Below, piece after piece: positions 33,498 through 44,281 of a DNA stretch of 64,000 bases (its first letter is position 1; each line of letters begins with the position of its first letter). The translations under genes were made by a program, and so were the position numbers. The stretch lies in contig JAWZSP010000006.1 of assembly GCA_034401135.1 (NCBI GenBank), positions 310,001 to 374,000 of the forward strand. The letters run 5' to 3'. The notes beneath the pieces are model-generated. The model had not been told where the DNA came from and did no database searches. It saw nothing but the letters and a program-made list of their open reading frames with translations. Source of the DNA: Volutella citrinella (taxonomy: Eukaryota; Ascomycota; Sordariomycetes; Hypocreales; Nectriaceae).

Positions 33498-35555
33498 CTA
33501 CAACATGGGCTTTAGATCATTGTTTGTCAACCCCCAATCCTCTTTAATCATATCCGCTGCCTTCTCGCCAATTGCGAATGCGGGCATTTGAGTATGACCG
33601 CCATTGAGAGTTGGCATGATGCTGCAAACTGCAACACGGAGACCCTTGACACCCTTTACGCGAAGTCTCGAGTCCACAACAGTCTTGGGATTTTCTGCCT
33701 CACCCATGGCGCAAGTGCCTGACGCGTGATAACCTAAAAAGGGTGCGGGATGTCAGTACTCCAAGGTGTCTCAAGTCAAATGTGCTGAGAGGGAGGCATG
33801 TGACGCACATGTGGTAGCATTCTGCTTGACAAATCCAATCCACTCTTCTCTGGTTGAGAGCAGATGGTGGCCAACCTCGGGAGGCCATGAACCCTTGATA
33901 ATATCCTTGGTGCCTTCACCAGTCAGAACAATCTCGTTCACAAACCGGCAAGCCTCGGCCAAGACTTCAACATCAAGAGGGTCGTTCAAGTAACCGCAAT
34001 CGACGACAGGGATTGCCTTGGCATCCGCATTCCGCAGCTTTACCGTGCCACGGGAACGTGGCGCAAAGAGCTCGGGCACGACGCCAAAGACAGACTCGCC
34101 CTTTGTGGGAAAGTCGGTAAACTGCTTGGGCCCACCGTAGAGCTCCGTGTTCCAGAATTCAATGTTTGGCTGCAACGGGGTGAGACCCATTGGATCACGG
34201 CCAGGTAGCCGCGGTGCAGAGTTCCACAAACTCGAGTCTGCTAGCCGATGGTCGAGGCGAGCGTACGCAAACGCGCCGAAGGGGTATGTGGAGAGGAATC
34301 CCTTCTTCTCGTCCTTCCACAGCTTGTAGGTCTTCTCAAATGCCCCTTCGCCATATACCAAATGATCATTGGTGAGGTTCGGCTTGTTGATCTCATAGTA
34401 CATCAAAACGACCTAGACATACCGCTGTTACCAAATGGCCGCGTCAAGAGAGATAAGAATCCAATCTCACCACATGATCCATCCAATTCTTGCCAACCGC
34501 TGGAAGATCGACAAGAGTTTGGATGTCATGCTCCTCAAGTTCGGCTTTGGCTCCAATACCAGAGCGGTTCAGAATATTAGGGCTGCAAAATGCGCCACCA
34601 CTAAGAATGACTTCTTTCTTTGCCATGGGCTCCGAGACGGAGCCATCAGCCATGACGACGCGGACACCGCATGCCTTATGCTGGCCATTGAGTTTCTCAA
34701 AAAGCACCTTGTCGACATGTGTGTCAGTTAGAATGGAGATGTTGGTTCGTTTGCGTCTGCCAGTCACGAAATCGGCAGACGTCACCCGCAGCCCATCTTT
34801 GACAGTTCGCGTGACATGGCCGCATCCATGAGAATTTCTTCCGTGAGAAAACATGTCGTGGTCTAGGGCGAGGCCCTTTGATTCCATGGATTTGATCATG
34901 AGCTGGGAAATCGGGGCAAGGTCATGAGTCTCTGTAGCCAGTGGGCCAGAATATCCATGTGACTCTTCAGATGTTTGGAACCAGGGCTTGCTTGTAAAGC
35001 GTTCAGCCTAGATGCGACCTCAAATGAGCGAGGTCCGGAATAAAAAACAACGAGGAAAACAAACCTTACTCATGTAGCGGAAAACCTCGTCGCCGCTCCA
35101 GTCAGGGAGATTCCAGTCGTCAAAGTCCTGTTTGGATCCGCGGATGCAAAGTGGCCGTTACAGCCAGTCGAGCCTCCGAGGAACTTGCCACGACTGAGCT
35201 TGACTTGTCTGTTGTTGATGCTTTCGCCAGGTACAGTGACAATGTTCCAGTCAGTCTCCTTGTCAAAGTTCTGCGACCAACTGGAGCAAAGTCAGAAGGT
35301 ACCCGCTCATCGGGCTGTTCAGACAGCTCACCCTCCTACCATATGTACGGTCTCAATAGCTTCATTGCTCGGACCAGCTTCAATCAGCAAAACGGTTACT
35401 TTGGGGTCTTCAGCAAGTCGGCCAGCGACTACGCAGCCTGAACCCCCAGCTCTACATCAGCGTTAGTAAAAATCAACTTGACGTCTAGGGGGAGGAAATA
35501 TAGCTCACCCGCATACAATGAAGTCCCATGCTTCTTGTTGAAGCTGTGCTGCCAT
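33498..35555 (-). CDS. GMC oxidoreductase with a 1-nt frameshift (possible pseudogene)
   Basis: Six exons are recognised: 35555-35509, 35451-35332, 35280-35065, 35007-34471, 34412-33809 and 33733-33498. With one base restored they would encode 586 residues. The FAD site FIVCGAGGSGCVVAGRLAED, GMC signature-1-like KLSRGKFLGGSTGCNG, and signature-2 region VILSGGAFCSPNILNRSGIG are clear. The C-terminal CYHASGTCAMG segment includes the conserved active-site His, and MPTLNGGHTQMPAFAIGEKA closes the FAD domain. In exon 3, right after GCNG (about 35145), the family text continues as LCIRGSKQDFDDW only in the next frame. That equals a one-base deletion. Everything else is intact, so the break is recent or a sequence error. 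The family oxidises alcohols such as choline or glucose; the substrate is unknown. A DAO-type oxidase lies upstream in the same direction. Confidence 0.85.
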
Positions 35556-36177
35556 TGTTGATTCAGCTCCTTTGTTCAAAGATGCGTGCGAACTAGCAGT
35601 GATCACAACGGAAGACAATATATGGACTGGGTAGTCGATGGCTGGGATTGAGGAGCAGAATGTCCCATAGGTTCAGATTTTGAGTGCTTTATATGAGGCA
35701 CACTCGCCGAAACACGTGTCGTCTTGGCTTATATCAGGGCGCATCGTCGAACGCCACACAGGTGGGTATGCAGCTACGTGGTTTGACGAGAGCGGGCTGA
35801 GAGAATGAGTTGCGGGTCTCAGATTGACCAAAGTCCTTTCCCGGGAGGCATAACACTGGAGCATGGATCATATGGGTAGCCAAACCAATTCATGGCTTTT
35901 CGGTTGCGTGGTAGTTTTATCCCTGTTGTCATTACTAAATCACTGCCGGAAAGCCGTAAATTAAAATCTGATTAATGGTTCAGCTTTCAAAGTCATGGCT
36001 GTCTTTAAATACTCCACTGCCGTAATTTTGCTTTACGTTGAACTAAAAAACATAGCATCTTCTGTAGATCCGCTGCTGCAACTCAGGCAACGTTCTCAAT
36101 TCCAAGCCAAAGCGGGCACCCTATTCATCATCTAGCCTTCCCCGCTGCATGTTATAATTCCCTACTTTTCAACCTGG
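35556..36177. other. Intergenic, no gene recognised
   Basis: Promoter of the GMC gene and 3' flank of the DAO gene; no frames of interest. Confidence 0.5.
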
Positions 36178-37700
36178 TTACAGCTTTGGGACCGAAGGAA
36201 GGTTGTTGTACATGTCCATGACAAAGTTCTCCGCGCTAGAGAGGCGCTCACTCGTCTCCTCAAAGACAGCCGGGATTCCCGACTCTTCGTAACTGCAACC
36301 GGTCAATACCATCTGACTGAGGCCCTTGGCGCCAAGAAAGATCTGAGGCATGCCGTGACCAGTGAAGCCGCCCATGATAAACATGTTGTCCCGCCCAGGA
36401 ATGCTGCCGAACCGAGGCAGTCTGTCGGATGAATAGCCCATGACTAAGAGAAGAGTTAGTAATTCATTACAAATCTAAGCAAGATGGATGGACTTACTTC
36501 CAGTCCAGACTTGATCTGTCGTGGCACCACTAGACTCCCACCCTCTGAAGTGACGCTGCATGTATCCATCAAAGTAGTGTCTGGCGCGCTCGATCAGACT
36601 ACCATCGTCCACGTTGCCGTACCAGTCGTCGAGGTTTCGCAGGTATGCACTACGCCCACCTCCAACAATGATGCTGCCGTCTGCCCGAGGGATAAGATAA
36701 TCGAAATCCCATTCGTTGAAGCGGATTGTGTAAGTATTGGCTAGGAGAGGCGGGGGATTTGGGGTCACGATGCGACTGCATATGGCGCGGTAAGGGATGA
36801 TCTTGTCCTTGTACTCTGGTAAAAGGGCTGCTGTGTAGGCATTTGTCGCCATGATGACCTGCTTTGCGCGGACAGTGCCTCGCTCAGTGTGGACCAGCCA
36901 GTCCTTGCCGCTAGAAGTGACTGACATGACAGGGGTATTTGTCTGAAGGTTGATGCCTTTGGCAATGGCCTGGGAGAACATGTGGTGAATCAGCTTGTAG
37001 GGCCACACGTGGCCAGCGGTATGGCTGAAGGCGCCCTTGGCACCCTTGACGCCTGATATCTGCCAATGCCCTTGAGTCAGCTTTACCCTTGCACTACCGA
37101 GGGATACTTACCATCTCTGCATCCTTGCCATTGATATGGAAGGCATTGTTTGCGACATCCACGCCAGCATCCAGCAGGGCATCGTAGCCGGCCTTCACAG
37201 ATGTTACATGTTTCTCAGACAGATAGACATCAACGCCCCGGGTGAGGAAGAATTCGCAATCTACACCAGATTCCCGCGCGTACTTCTCTACAGCTGCCGC
37301 ATTGGCCAACTCAAACTCGGCCACTTGGGCGGCAGCAGCAGCGCCGAATTTGGCAGTGAGATGCCTCGTCATGTTGTAGGCATCTGGCTTCATGTGGCCG
37401 CCTTTGCGGAATCAGAAAGTCATGTTTTCATGAGTGGGCAGATTCCTACATACCATTTCGGCCTGTGGCACCAGAACATAACTCGCGCGCCTCTAAAACG
37501 AGGATGCTCTTCTTGAGGCCATCCTCGGACTCGAGTAGGTGGGTGACCAACGACCCGCCAGAGAATCCAGCACCGACAATGACAATGTCTGCCTTCTGGG
37601 GAACTCCTCCAGGGGAGCGATATGTGTCGAAATCTCCAGTGTCAGACCGCCAGAAGGAGGGCATCCCTTTCGGGTGAGGGAACGGCTTTGTTGACGACAT
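36178..37700 (-). CDS. FAD-dependent amine/amino-acid oxidoreductase (DAO family)
   Basis: Four exons, 37700-37454, 37401-37112, 37059-36498 and 36443-36178, splice to 454 residues; each intron is 52-54 bp with GTATGT, GTAAGT or GTAAGT donors. The dinucleotide fold reads ADIVIVGAGFSGGSLVTHLL, then LVLEARELCSGATGRNGGH, which is typical of gamma-glutamylputrescine-oxidase-like DAO proteins. Later come QVIMATNAYTAALLPEY, DYLIPRADGSIIVGGGR, DQVWTGIMGYSSDRLPRFG and NMFIMGGFTGHGMPQIFLGA, the FAD-closing motifs. No signal peptide or peroxisomal C-terminus (ends SVPKL) is certain, although the last residues are somewhat PTS1-like. It is divergent from an amino-acid permease, suggesting uptake and oxidation of one amine or amino acid. 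Confidence 0.93.
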
Positions 37701-37800
37701 GGTGAGGGGTGTACGATTACGCTGACAAAACTGATAGCGCAGTTGGCTATATTGACTGCGACTTCGGAAGTCAAGTGTGCTTTGTTTCTGACTTAAGTGT

Positions 37801-38774
37801 CTTATCGCTAAACTGAGCCTACTGGGTCCATTCGACCAGCCCAAGGACCGGTGTGATGCATGGGATGGGCAGGGTGCGGGTGGAGGATGGCCCAAGCGAG
37901 ACATTTACCCAATCTGGTCAAGTAAACGAGGGTGTGGGGCAGAGTCACGAACCTCGACGCCATCAGTCAACGCTCGCCACCGCTCGTTTGGGCATGCTGC
38001 ATTGAGCATGAAAAGCGAAACATTACGCCGATCAAGAACGAGAAGGTTCAGTTGCATCGTATTCTTCTGATAGAACACGCGCAGGGGGAGCCACTAAACC
38101 TGCTGACCTGACACAGCCAAGCCTCGAGGTTGGTAGGATATCACTATTCCGATGCGTGGTGCCTATAGACGCTGTAATTCTTCACTTTTGCATATCAGTA
38201 GCCAGCTGAGCAATTAACATCGTCAAGCAGCCATGTAGCCTCAGGCCATCTGGTCCCTGTCCGCGTTTCATTACATCTTTCTCATTGCTTGGCATAAGCA
38301 ACACATGGGTGGGTATAGCGCTAGGCTGTATCGGGTCAATTGAACGAAAAATATGGATCGACACTTTCCCAAAAAGGCTGGCTAAACGACGCTTGCTGAT
38401 TCGCCGTCTTTGACATGGCCCCACGACAGAAGGATTTGTTGGAGTCAACCATGTGGCCAACAACCTGCCAGGAGGTAGGAAAAAAATCAGAAATGCAAAA
38501 GCAAGAAGCATGTGTTGCCCCAGGATTTGGTAACAGATTCGATTCGATGTGTCACATTCTGGGGTATTACTCCAGGATGCAGTGAGATATTGAGGGGAAC
38601 CCAGATTGACATTGACTGACGCAGGAGCCAGCAGGCCATTTCCAACTGACTGGGATATTTGCCATTCAACAAACCTGGAATTGTCTCATCCCGTCTTATC
38701 TCCAGGGACCCATTATTTTAAGTCTAACGGCGGAGAAATCCCCGCAGCGTCCATTCGATACTACCCCAGATAAG
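37801..38774. promoter_or_regulatory. GATA sites in the shared DAO/permease promoter
   Basis: CTTATC at 37801-37806 lies 101 bp upstream of the DAO start. CTTATC at 38695-38700 and GATAAG at 38769-38774 lie about 190-265 bp upstream of the permease start. These fit HGATAR sites for AreA/NIT2-type nitrogen regulators. Such hexamers are common by chance, so the case rests on their position in a divergent catabolic promoter. Confidence 0.35.
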
Positions 38775-38960
38775 ACGCCAAACCGAGCTTGCTCACGGAG
38801 CCGCCTACTTATAGACCGAACCATCCCCATAGCCCGTGCATCTGCAGCTCAAACGGCCAACCGCCTCTACTGCTCGGCAAAAGCTTCCCGACTTGTTGCT
38901 CTTGTTGAGCTACAGAAACTCTTTCAAGCTTGAACACGTCCCACAGACCTGTCTACGACA

Positions 38961-40812
38961 ATGGCGGCTGTCACCGCTCCGTCTCCCCCCAAGGAGATGA
39001 TGGACGAAGACTTCCGCAAGTCAGCTGAGCTCGAGCTCGGCGGGCAGGAGATGACCAAGCAGCCCCAGACAAAGCGAGGTCTGGCCCCCCGCCACGTGCA
39101 GCTCATGACAATCGCCGGCGGCATCGGCGTTGGTCTCTTCGTGGGCGTCGGCACCGTCCTGCGCGACGCCGGGCCCCTCCCGCTCATCATTGGCTACATC
39201 ATCTACGGCCTCTTCTTCATCTGGCCGACCTGTCTCAACGTGGCGGAAATGGTGGCGTGGCTGCCCATTCGCGGTTCCATCTACGAGCTTGCGAACCGTT
39301 TTGTAGATCCGGCGCTTGGCTTTGCGATGGGCTGGACTTACTTCTTTGCTGCGACGATGCTGGTCTGTACTGAGTACTCGGCTGTTGCAACGGTCATGGA
39401 GTATTGGGTTACGGATATAAACCCTGCTGCCTGGATCGCGATATCTATGGCCATTTGTTACTTTTTAAACATGGTTGCAGTAAAGTATGTCAACGGTCAC
39501 CTTAACTCGTGTCTCTTAGAAATGACAAGAGCACCTGCTAACTTATTCTAATAGATGGTACGGCGAAACCGAATTTATAATGGCTTCGACTAAGGTGCTC
39601 CTACTTATCGGCCTGGTCATGGCCACCATCATCACCATGGCAGGAGGCAACCCTAAGCACGATGCCTACGGCTTCCGCAACTGGGGCAACGGCAACTTCA
39701 TCCACTCGTACTATGCCAAGGGCGCAGCTGGCCAGTTCCTCAGCGTCTGTATTTCCGTCCGCTATGCCGTCTTCACCATGCCTGGCCCGGACATGATTGC
39801 GCTCGCGGCCGGCGAGATTCGCAACCCTCGCAAGACGATCCCCAGCGTCGCCAAGATGGTCCTGGCCCGCGTGCTTGGCATCTACGTTGTTGGCGTCTTT
39901 GCCGTCGGCATCATCTGCAACTCCAAGGACCAGCGGCTGCTGGGAGCCATCAAGTCGGGACAGGCTGGCGCTGCTGCCTCGCCGTGGGTCATTGGCCTGC
40001 TCAACGCCGGCGTGGAGGGCTTCCTGCCAAGCTTCATCAACTTCTTCATCCTGTTGTCGGGTCTGTCCTGCGGCAACGCGTTCCTGTACAGCTCAAGCCG
40101 GACACTTTACTCGCTCGCCCAGGACCGTCAGGCTCCGAGCATCTTCCTGCGCTGCACCAAGGCCGGTGTTCCTTGGGTAGCCGTGACGTGCATCACCCTC
40201 ATCTCGTGCCTATCGTTCCTCGTGGCCTCCAACGGCTCTGCGATCGTCTTCAATTGGTTCGTCGGATTGACGACGGTTTCGCTTTGTGCCAACTTTACGG
40301 CCAAGGCTTGGGTCTTTATCGGATGGCGCCGTGCGCTCAAGGTCCAGGGATACGCCCTCGTGGGCAAAAACAACATCAACCAGAAGTCGTGGATCTCCAA
40401 GCTCCTACACAACAAGCCTCCTGCTAGCGAAATCACCGAAGACACCGTCGTCTTCCCCTACATTGCACCATGCGGAACCTGGACGCCGTGGCTGAACCTT
40501 GTGCTCGGCTCTACCGTCTGCATCTTCATTGGCTTCGATGTGTTTTCCCCATTCACGTACCGCGGGCTCATCACCAACTACTTTGGCCTGATCTGGTTCA
40601 TCGTCATGTTTGTCTTTTGGAAGTTTTACAAGAAGACCAAGTTTGTAGTCGCTGCCGAGGTGGACATTTTCGCCGATGGACGTAAGCAGGCCGTTGACGA
40701 GGAGTGCCGCGTGTGGGAGGAAGCTGTTCCAGGAGGGGGAGACCGCGCACACGAGGAGCTGCAGCAGTACAACGTGTTTGTGCGTGGATGGAAGAAGTTT
40801 TGGGGGGACTAA
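38961..40812 (+). CDS. Amino-acid permease (APC superfamily, YAT type)
   Basis: Two exons, 38961-39484 and 39555-40812, joined by a 70-bp intron (GTATGT donor, TGCTAAC branch, AATAG acceptor), give 593 residues. The cytosolic N-terminus ends in KRGLAPRHVQLMTIAGGIG, followed by VGLFVGVGTVLRDAGPLPLI, the fungal amino-acid permease signature (family: IGTGLFLGSG). Twelve helices follow; helix 6-8 loops include YAVFTMPGPDMIALAAGEIRNP and SGLSCGNAFLYSSSRTLYSLA, typical of YAT permeases. The C-terminal tail is acidic and may carry ubiquitination sites. It is probably a plasma-membrane proton symporter; the amino acid is not predictable. It diverges from the DAO gene. Confidence 0.95.
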
Positions 40813-41226
40813 GTAGCTTCTCGCTGAGAAGGGTCAGCGGAACTCATCTAAGGAGGGATAGTATTGTATGTATCCAAATAGGAAGTCTTCCTGTCTGTAT
40901 TTAATACAGAAGCCGATTCTCATGGTTACCTTTCGAGCAGGCCCTGGATCTGAGTCGCTGCAACTTTCACCAATTATAGGTCCCTTAATTGCTTATAAGT
41001 GATAACCGCTGGGAATGGTGAGATGGATTTAAGTTATGAAATCTATTAGCAGGGAGCAACACTAGGTGTTGCCGGGCGAGGGATGAAAACAACAACAAAA
41101 CAGATGAGTTAAGCTTGATTACTAGATATAAAAGCCAACCACTAGTCCTCACAGTACTACATAACAAATCGACCCTGATTGTATTATGAAGACGCAAAGC
41201 TGTCCTCATATAAAGCGAGCATCAAA

Positions 41227-42681
41227 TCAAGGCACACCACAATTTCTTGAACCTGCAGCGCAGATATCTGTGTCCGTCCTATAGTACGGATATTCAGAAA
41301 ATGCGCAGTCCCTGTTCCCATTCATAACACCCCACGACAGACAAACAGGGTCGATGGAACAGGCACGTGCGCAGAGTGGAACGGAATTGTACTGAGGAAA
41401 TATCCTGTAGTCCCCCACCATTTCAGAGTTGAAGCTAATCTCGCCGTTGCATGGCCCCAGCTGTGGTTTGAAGAAGTCGGAAGAGCAGCTTCGGGAGCCA
41501 GCGAGCATGATTCTGCTTCCCTGAGGGGTCTGAGCCTGGGGCGTGAAGACGTCTCCAAAGGAGCCAGTAAACATGTTGCATTTCTGCGTTAAGCTGTCGT
41601 ACTGCCAGACTGTACACTGGCTGCTCTTCATGCAGAGTTGGGCGCAGTCGCGCTCAAGTTGGACCTGGGTCGCTTGCGCAAACGAGCTCGTTGAGATGGA
41701 GCCGAAGCCGATCTCGTCGTTGCAAGCGGTATAGTCCCGGGGCGAGCAGTTGCGAGAGCCAATCAGTAAGCCGTCCTCGTTGGTGGGTTTGCTGAACTGG
41801 GACAACTCCTCCTGGGTATAAAGGTTGCAGCTGCCGGCCGTCAAGAAGAACCAGGCATTGCATGTTTGATCATTGACGCAATCCTCCCAACACTCCTGTT
41901 CGCTTGAAGCCGCGGTGGTTGTGTAACCCCGTGAAAGAGCTTCGCCGCGGTAGATCTCGTTGTTGCAAGGTGGAAGTGGTGCGGTTGACGTTGTCGTAGC
42001 AGGAGCAGTAGTCGTAGTCTCAGTAGTGCTTACTGTGAAGTCAGTCGTTGAGGCTTCCATGCTTGTTGAAGCTTCCGTGCTTGTTAAAGCTTCCGTGCTT
42101 GTTAAAGTTTCTGTGCTTGTTGAGGCTTCCGTGCTTGTTGAGGCTTCCGTGCTTGCTGAGGCTTCCGTGCTTGTTGAGTCTTCCGTGCTTGTTGAGAACT
42201 CGCTAGAGCTCGTATCAGAACTGATGGTTGTAGTGCCAGTTAGAAATCCAGTATCCGACGTAGTAGTGCTAGCTGTCGCAGTCGCCTCAGTGTTCGTCAA
42301 CGAAGATTCGGTCGTGGAGGCGTCTGTGTTTGTTGAGATCTCGTCAGTGCTAAGAGATATAGTAGCTGATAAAGTTGAGGTGGTAGTTGTAATCTCAGTA
42401 GCAGACAACGAAGAGTCGGCAGCGGAGGACTCTTTGCTTGTTGAGACATCATCAATGCTCATTGAGCTGGTGGCAAAGGTGTTTGAAGTAGACCCGGTAG
42501 CTGATTCGGTCTTGGAGCCAGTAGCCGAGGAGCTTTCCTTTGCGGAGGAAGTCAGGGCGTAAGAAGAAGAGACAGCCGAGGCAGTGAAACCAGGAGTAGT
42601 ATGAGGCTTGCAAGGCCCAGCATGAACACCTGTGATGGCTCAAGAGGCCAAGACGGCCACAATCCGCTTGGAGATAATCAT
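41227..42681 (-). CDS. Ser/Thr-rich protein with PAN-like domains; stop codon in the signal peptide
   Basis: From the ATG at 42681 the frame reads MIISKRIVAVLAS, a TGA (42642-42640), then AITGVHAGPCKPHTTPG and a long Ser/Thr mucin-like region up to about 41990. Three cysteine-rich units follow, each starting with CN-E-I (PCNNEIYRG, ACNDEIGFG, PCNGEISFN) and ending GSRNC or GSRSC; they look like apple/PAN-type modules. If translation begins downstream at 42462, 411 intact residues remain but the signal peptide is lost. The TGA sits inside an otherwise perfect signal peptide, so this is either a recent null allele, a readthrough case or a sequence error. The functional form would be a cell-wall or secreted adhesin-like protein. 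No GPI signal is seen at the C-terminus. Confidence 0.7.
42050..42193. repeat. Coding minisatellite, eight 18-bp units
   Basis: Eight tandem copies of a GAGGCTTCCGTGCTTGTT-type unit with a few substitutions. On the minus strand each encodes six residues of the STSTEA type in the mucin-like region of the PAN protein. The unit length keeps the frame. Confidence 0.9.
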
Positions 42682-44281
42682 GATTTGTCTAACAATGAAT
42701 GACAGGACGGGCTTAACGAATGACAGAGTTTGAAAGGAAAAAGAACGCACGGAGTGCTACGAGAATGGATCGGGCTTTGCTTTTAATTAAATGATTCTTC
42801 GAAGTTGCGTGGTCGACTGGCAGGTGAGAGTCTGGACCCAATAGAACCAATAGTCAGGAGAGGGGCGGCGCTATTGAGCCACAACGGTGACTAGCCCAGA
42901 GAGCTGGACCGCCAAAAGCAGCGAAGTCCAGGGGTTACGACCAGTACGTGGGACCACTAGAAGCCAATAGCGGATCAGACTAGCATGCCAAAAGAAGAAA
43001 AAAGTGACAGCTGCCAGCGCTATCGACTCACAGCGCAAAGAGGTCTGAGGGCTGCAGACGTTGTCTTATGTCCCATCGCAGATACTTGCTAATGAAAGTC
43101 GGCGCAATGACATGAAGAGATCAGAGATTGAAAAACTAGGTGTCAACAGGCGTCGCCAATTTCAGCGACACCAGCTTGAGGGTCAAGACCTTGTGCTTTT
43201 GCAGCGTTGCTCAGCTTTTACCTCTGAAGATGCGGGCTTGCTGGTAGAGCTGTGGGAAAAGCTCTGGTATAATCAGTTGATCTAACTATTCTTCATTGCA
43301 TTTGCGTCCGATATCGTCATCACCTACCCAGGATGGTGAGGCAACGACCCTGTGACGAGCACTACCTTCTCCTACCCTATGGCATGCGATGAATGTATCC
43401 ATGTTGGTGAATTCGATCTTGTCAGGCCAAGCTATGCGTAACCTATTATCTGTTAGGTCAAAGCTAAAGTGATTCTATCATACAGCGGTACAGAAGTAAC
43501 CAACAATTGCACCCACTGGCGTACTACTGGACGCGCCCTCGCATTGCAGGCTGGTTGGTTCGCAGGCCGCCATACTGCCTTTACCTACATCAATATTGGC
43601 TTCGCCACTGATGGTCCCCGCGGCATCCCAAGAGTATGGCTCCCATGATTCCCATCGTCCAGATTCTTTGTTTGATCGGTGCCTCTATGCAATCATCACC
43701 AGCTTTATCCTTGGTCTCTCTGAGTCGAGTGAGTCGTGACCTAATCCAGGCCAGGGATAAATTACATGTAGTTGTATCTGAATTGGAGGTCTTTCTGTCT
43801 ATATTTAATTCAGCAGCCAGTTCTGCTGCACAGCTTGTAAACTCCAAGTAATTGGATGGAATTACACCGAGTCCAGTGGTATTACAAGCTAGGGATATAG
43901 CCAGCATTAATCTCATCTATAATAATTCTTAGCACTGTGCCGACAATAGCAACGCGCACTAATCAAGTCATCACCGTCCCCGATCTCGGACCAGGCGACC
44001 TTATCTACCACACCAGGCCAGGAGTGGGACTGTGGGGAAGAATGAGCCCACCCTTACGGTCTGTGCTGTGCGTCCTGCAAAGATGTCGTTGCGGGGGCCC
44101 CATCCAAAGCCACTTTTCCCAAACTTGCCTCTGCATCCGTCATGAGCATCAGCCCTCATCTCATTTGTCCTTGCCGACCCCAACCTATCCCGGCCCAAAC
44201 TGAGTGGTGATTGAGAAGACCAAGAGAGTAGATGGAAGCTGTCATCACAAATCGACAGTTCCGGTCCCCCACGCCCGACCA
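42682..44281. other. Intergenic with one decayed fragment
   Basis: Divergent spacer between the PAN protein and a Zn2Cys6 regulator. Besides the fragment at 43502-43648, only short frames with no features are present. Confidence 0.4.
43502..43648 (+). pseudogene. Fragment of an unidentified secreted-protein-like frame
   Basis: A 48-codon stretch reads NNCTHWRTTGRALALQAGWF, then AGRHTAFTYINIGFATDG, and ends at a TGA. It has the composition of a conserved globular C-terminus but no start or upstream exons that can be joined. I do not recognise the family. Confidence 0.25.
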
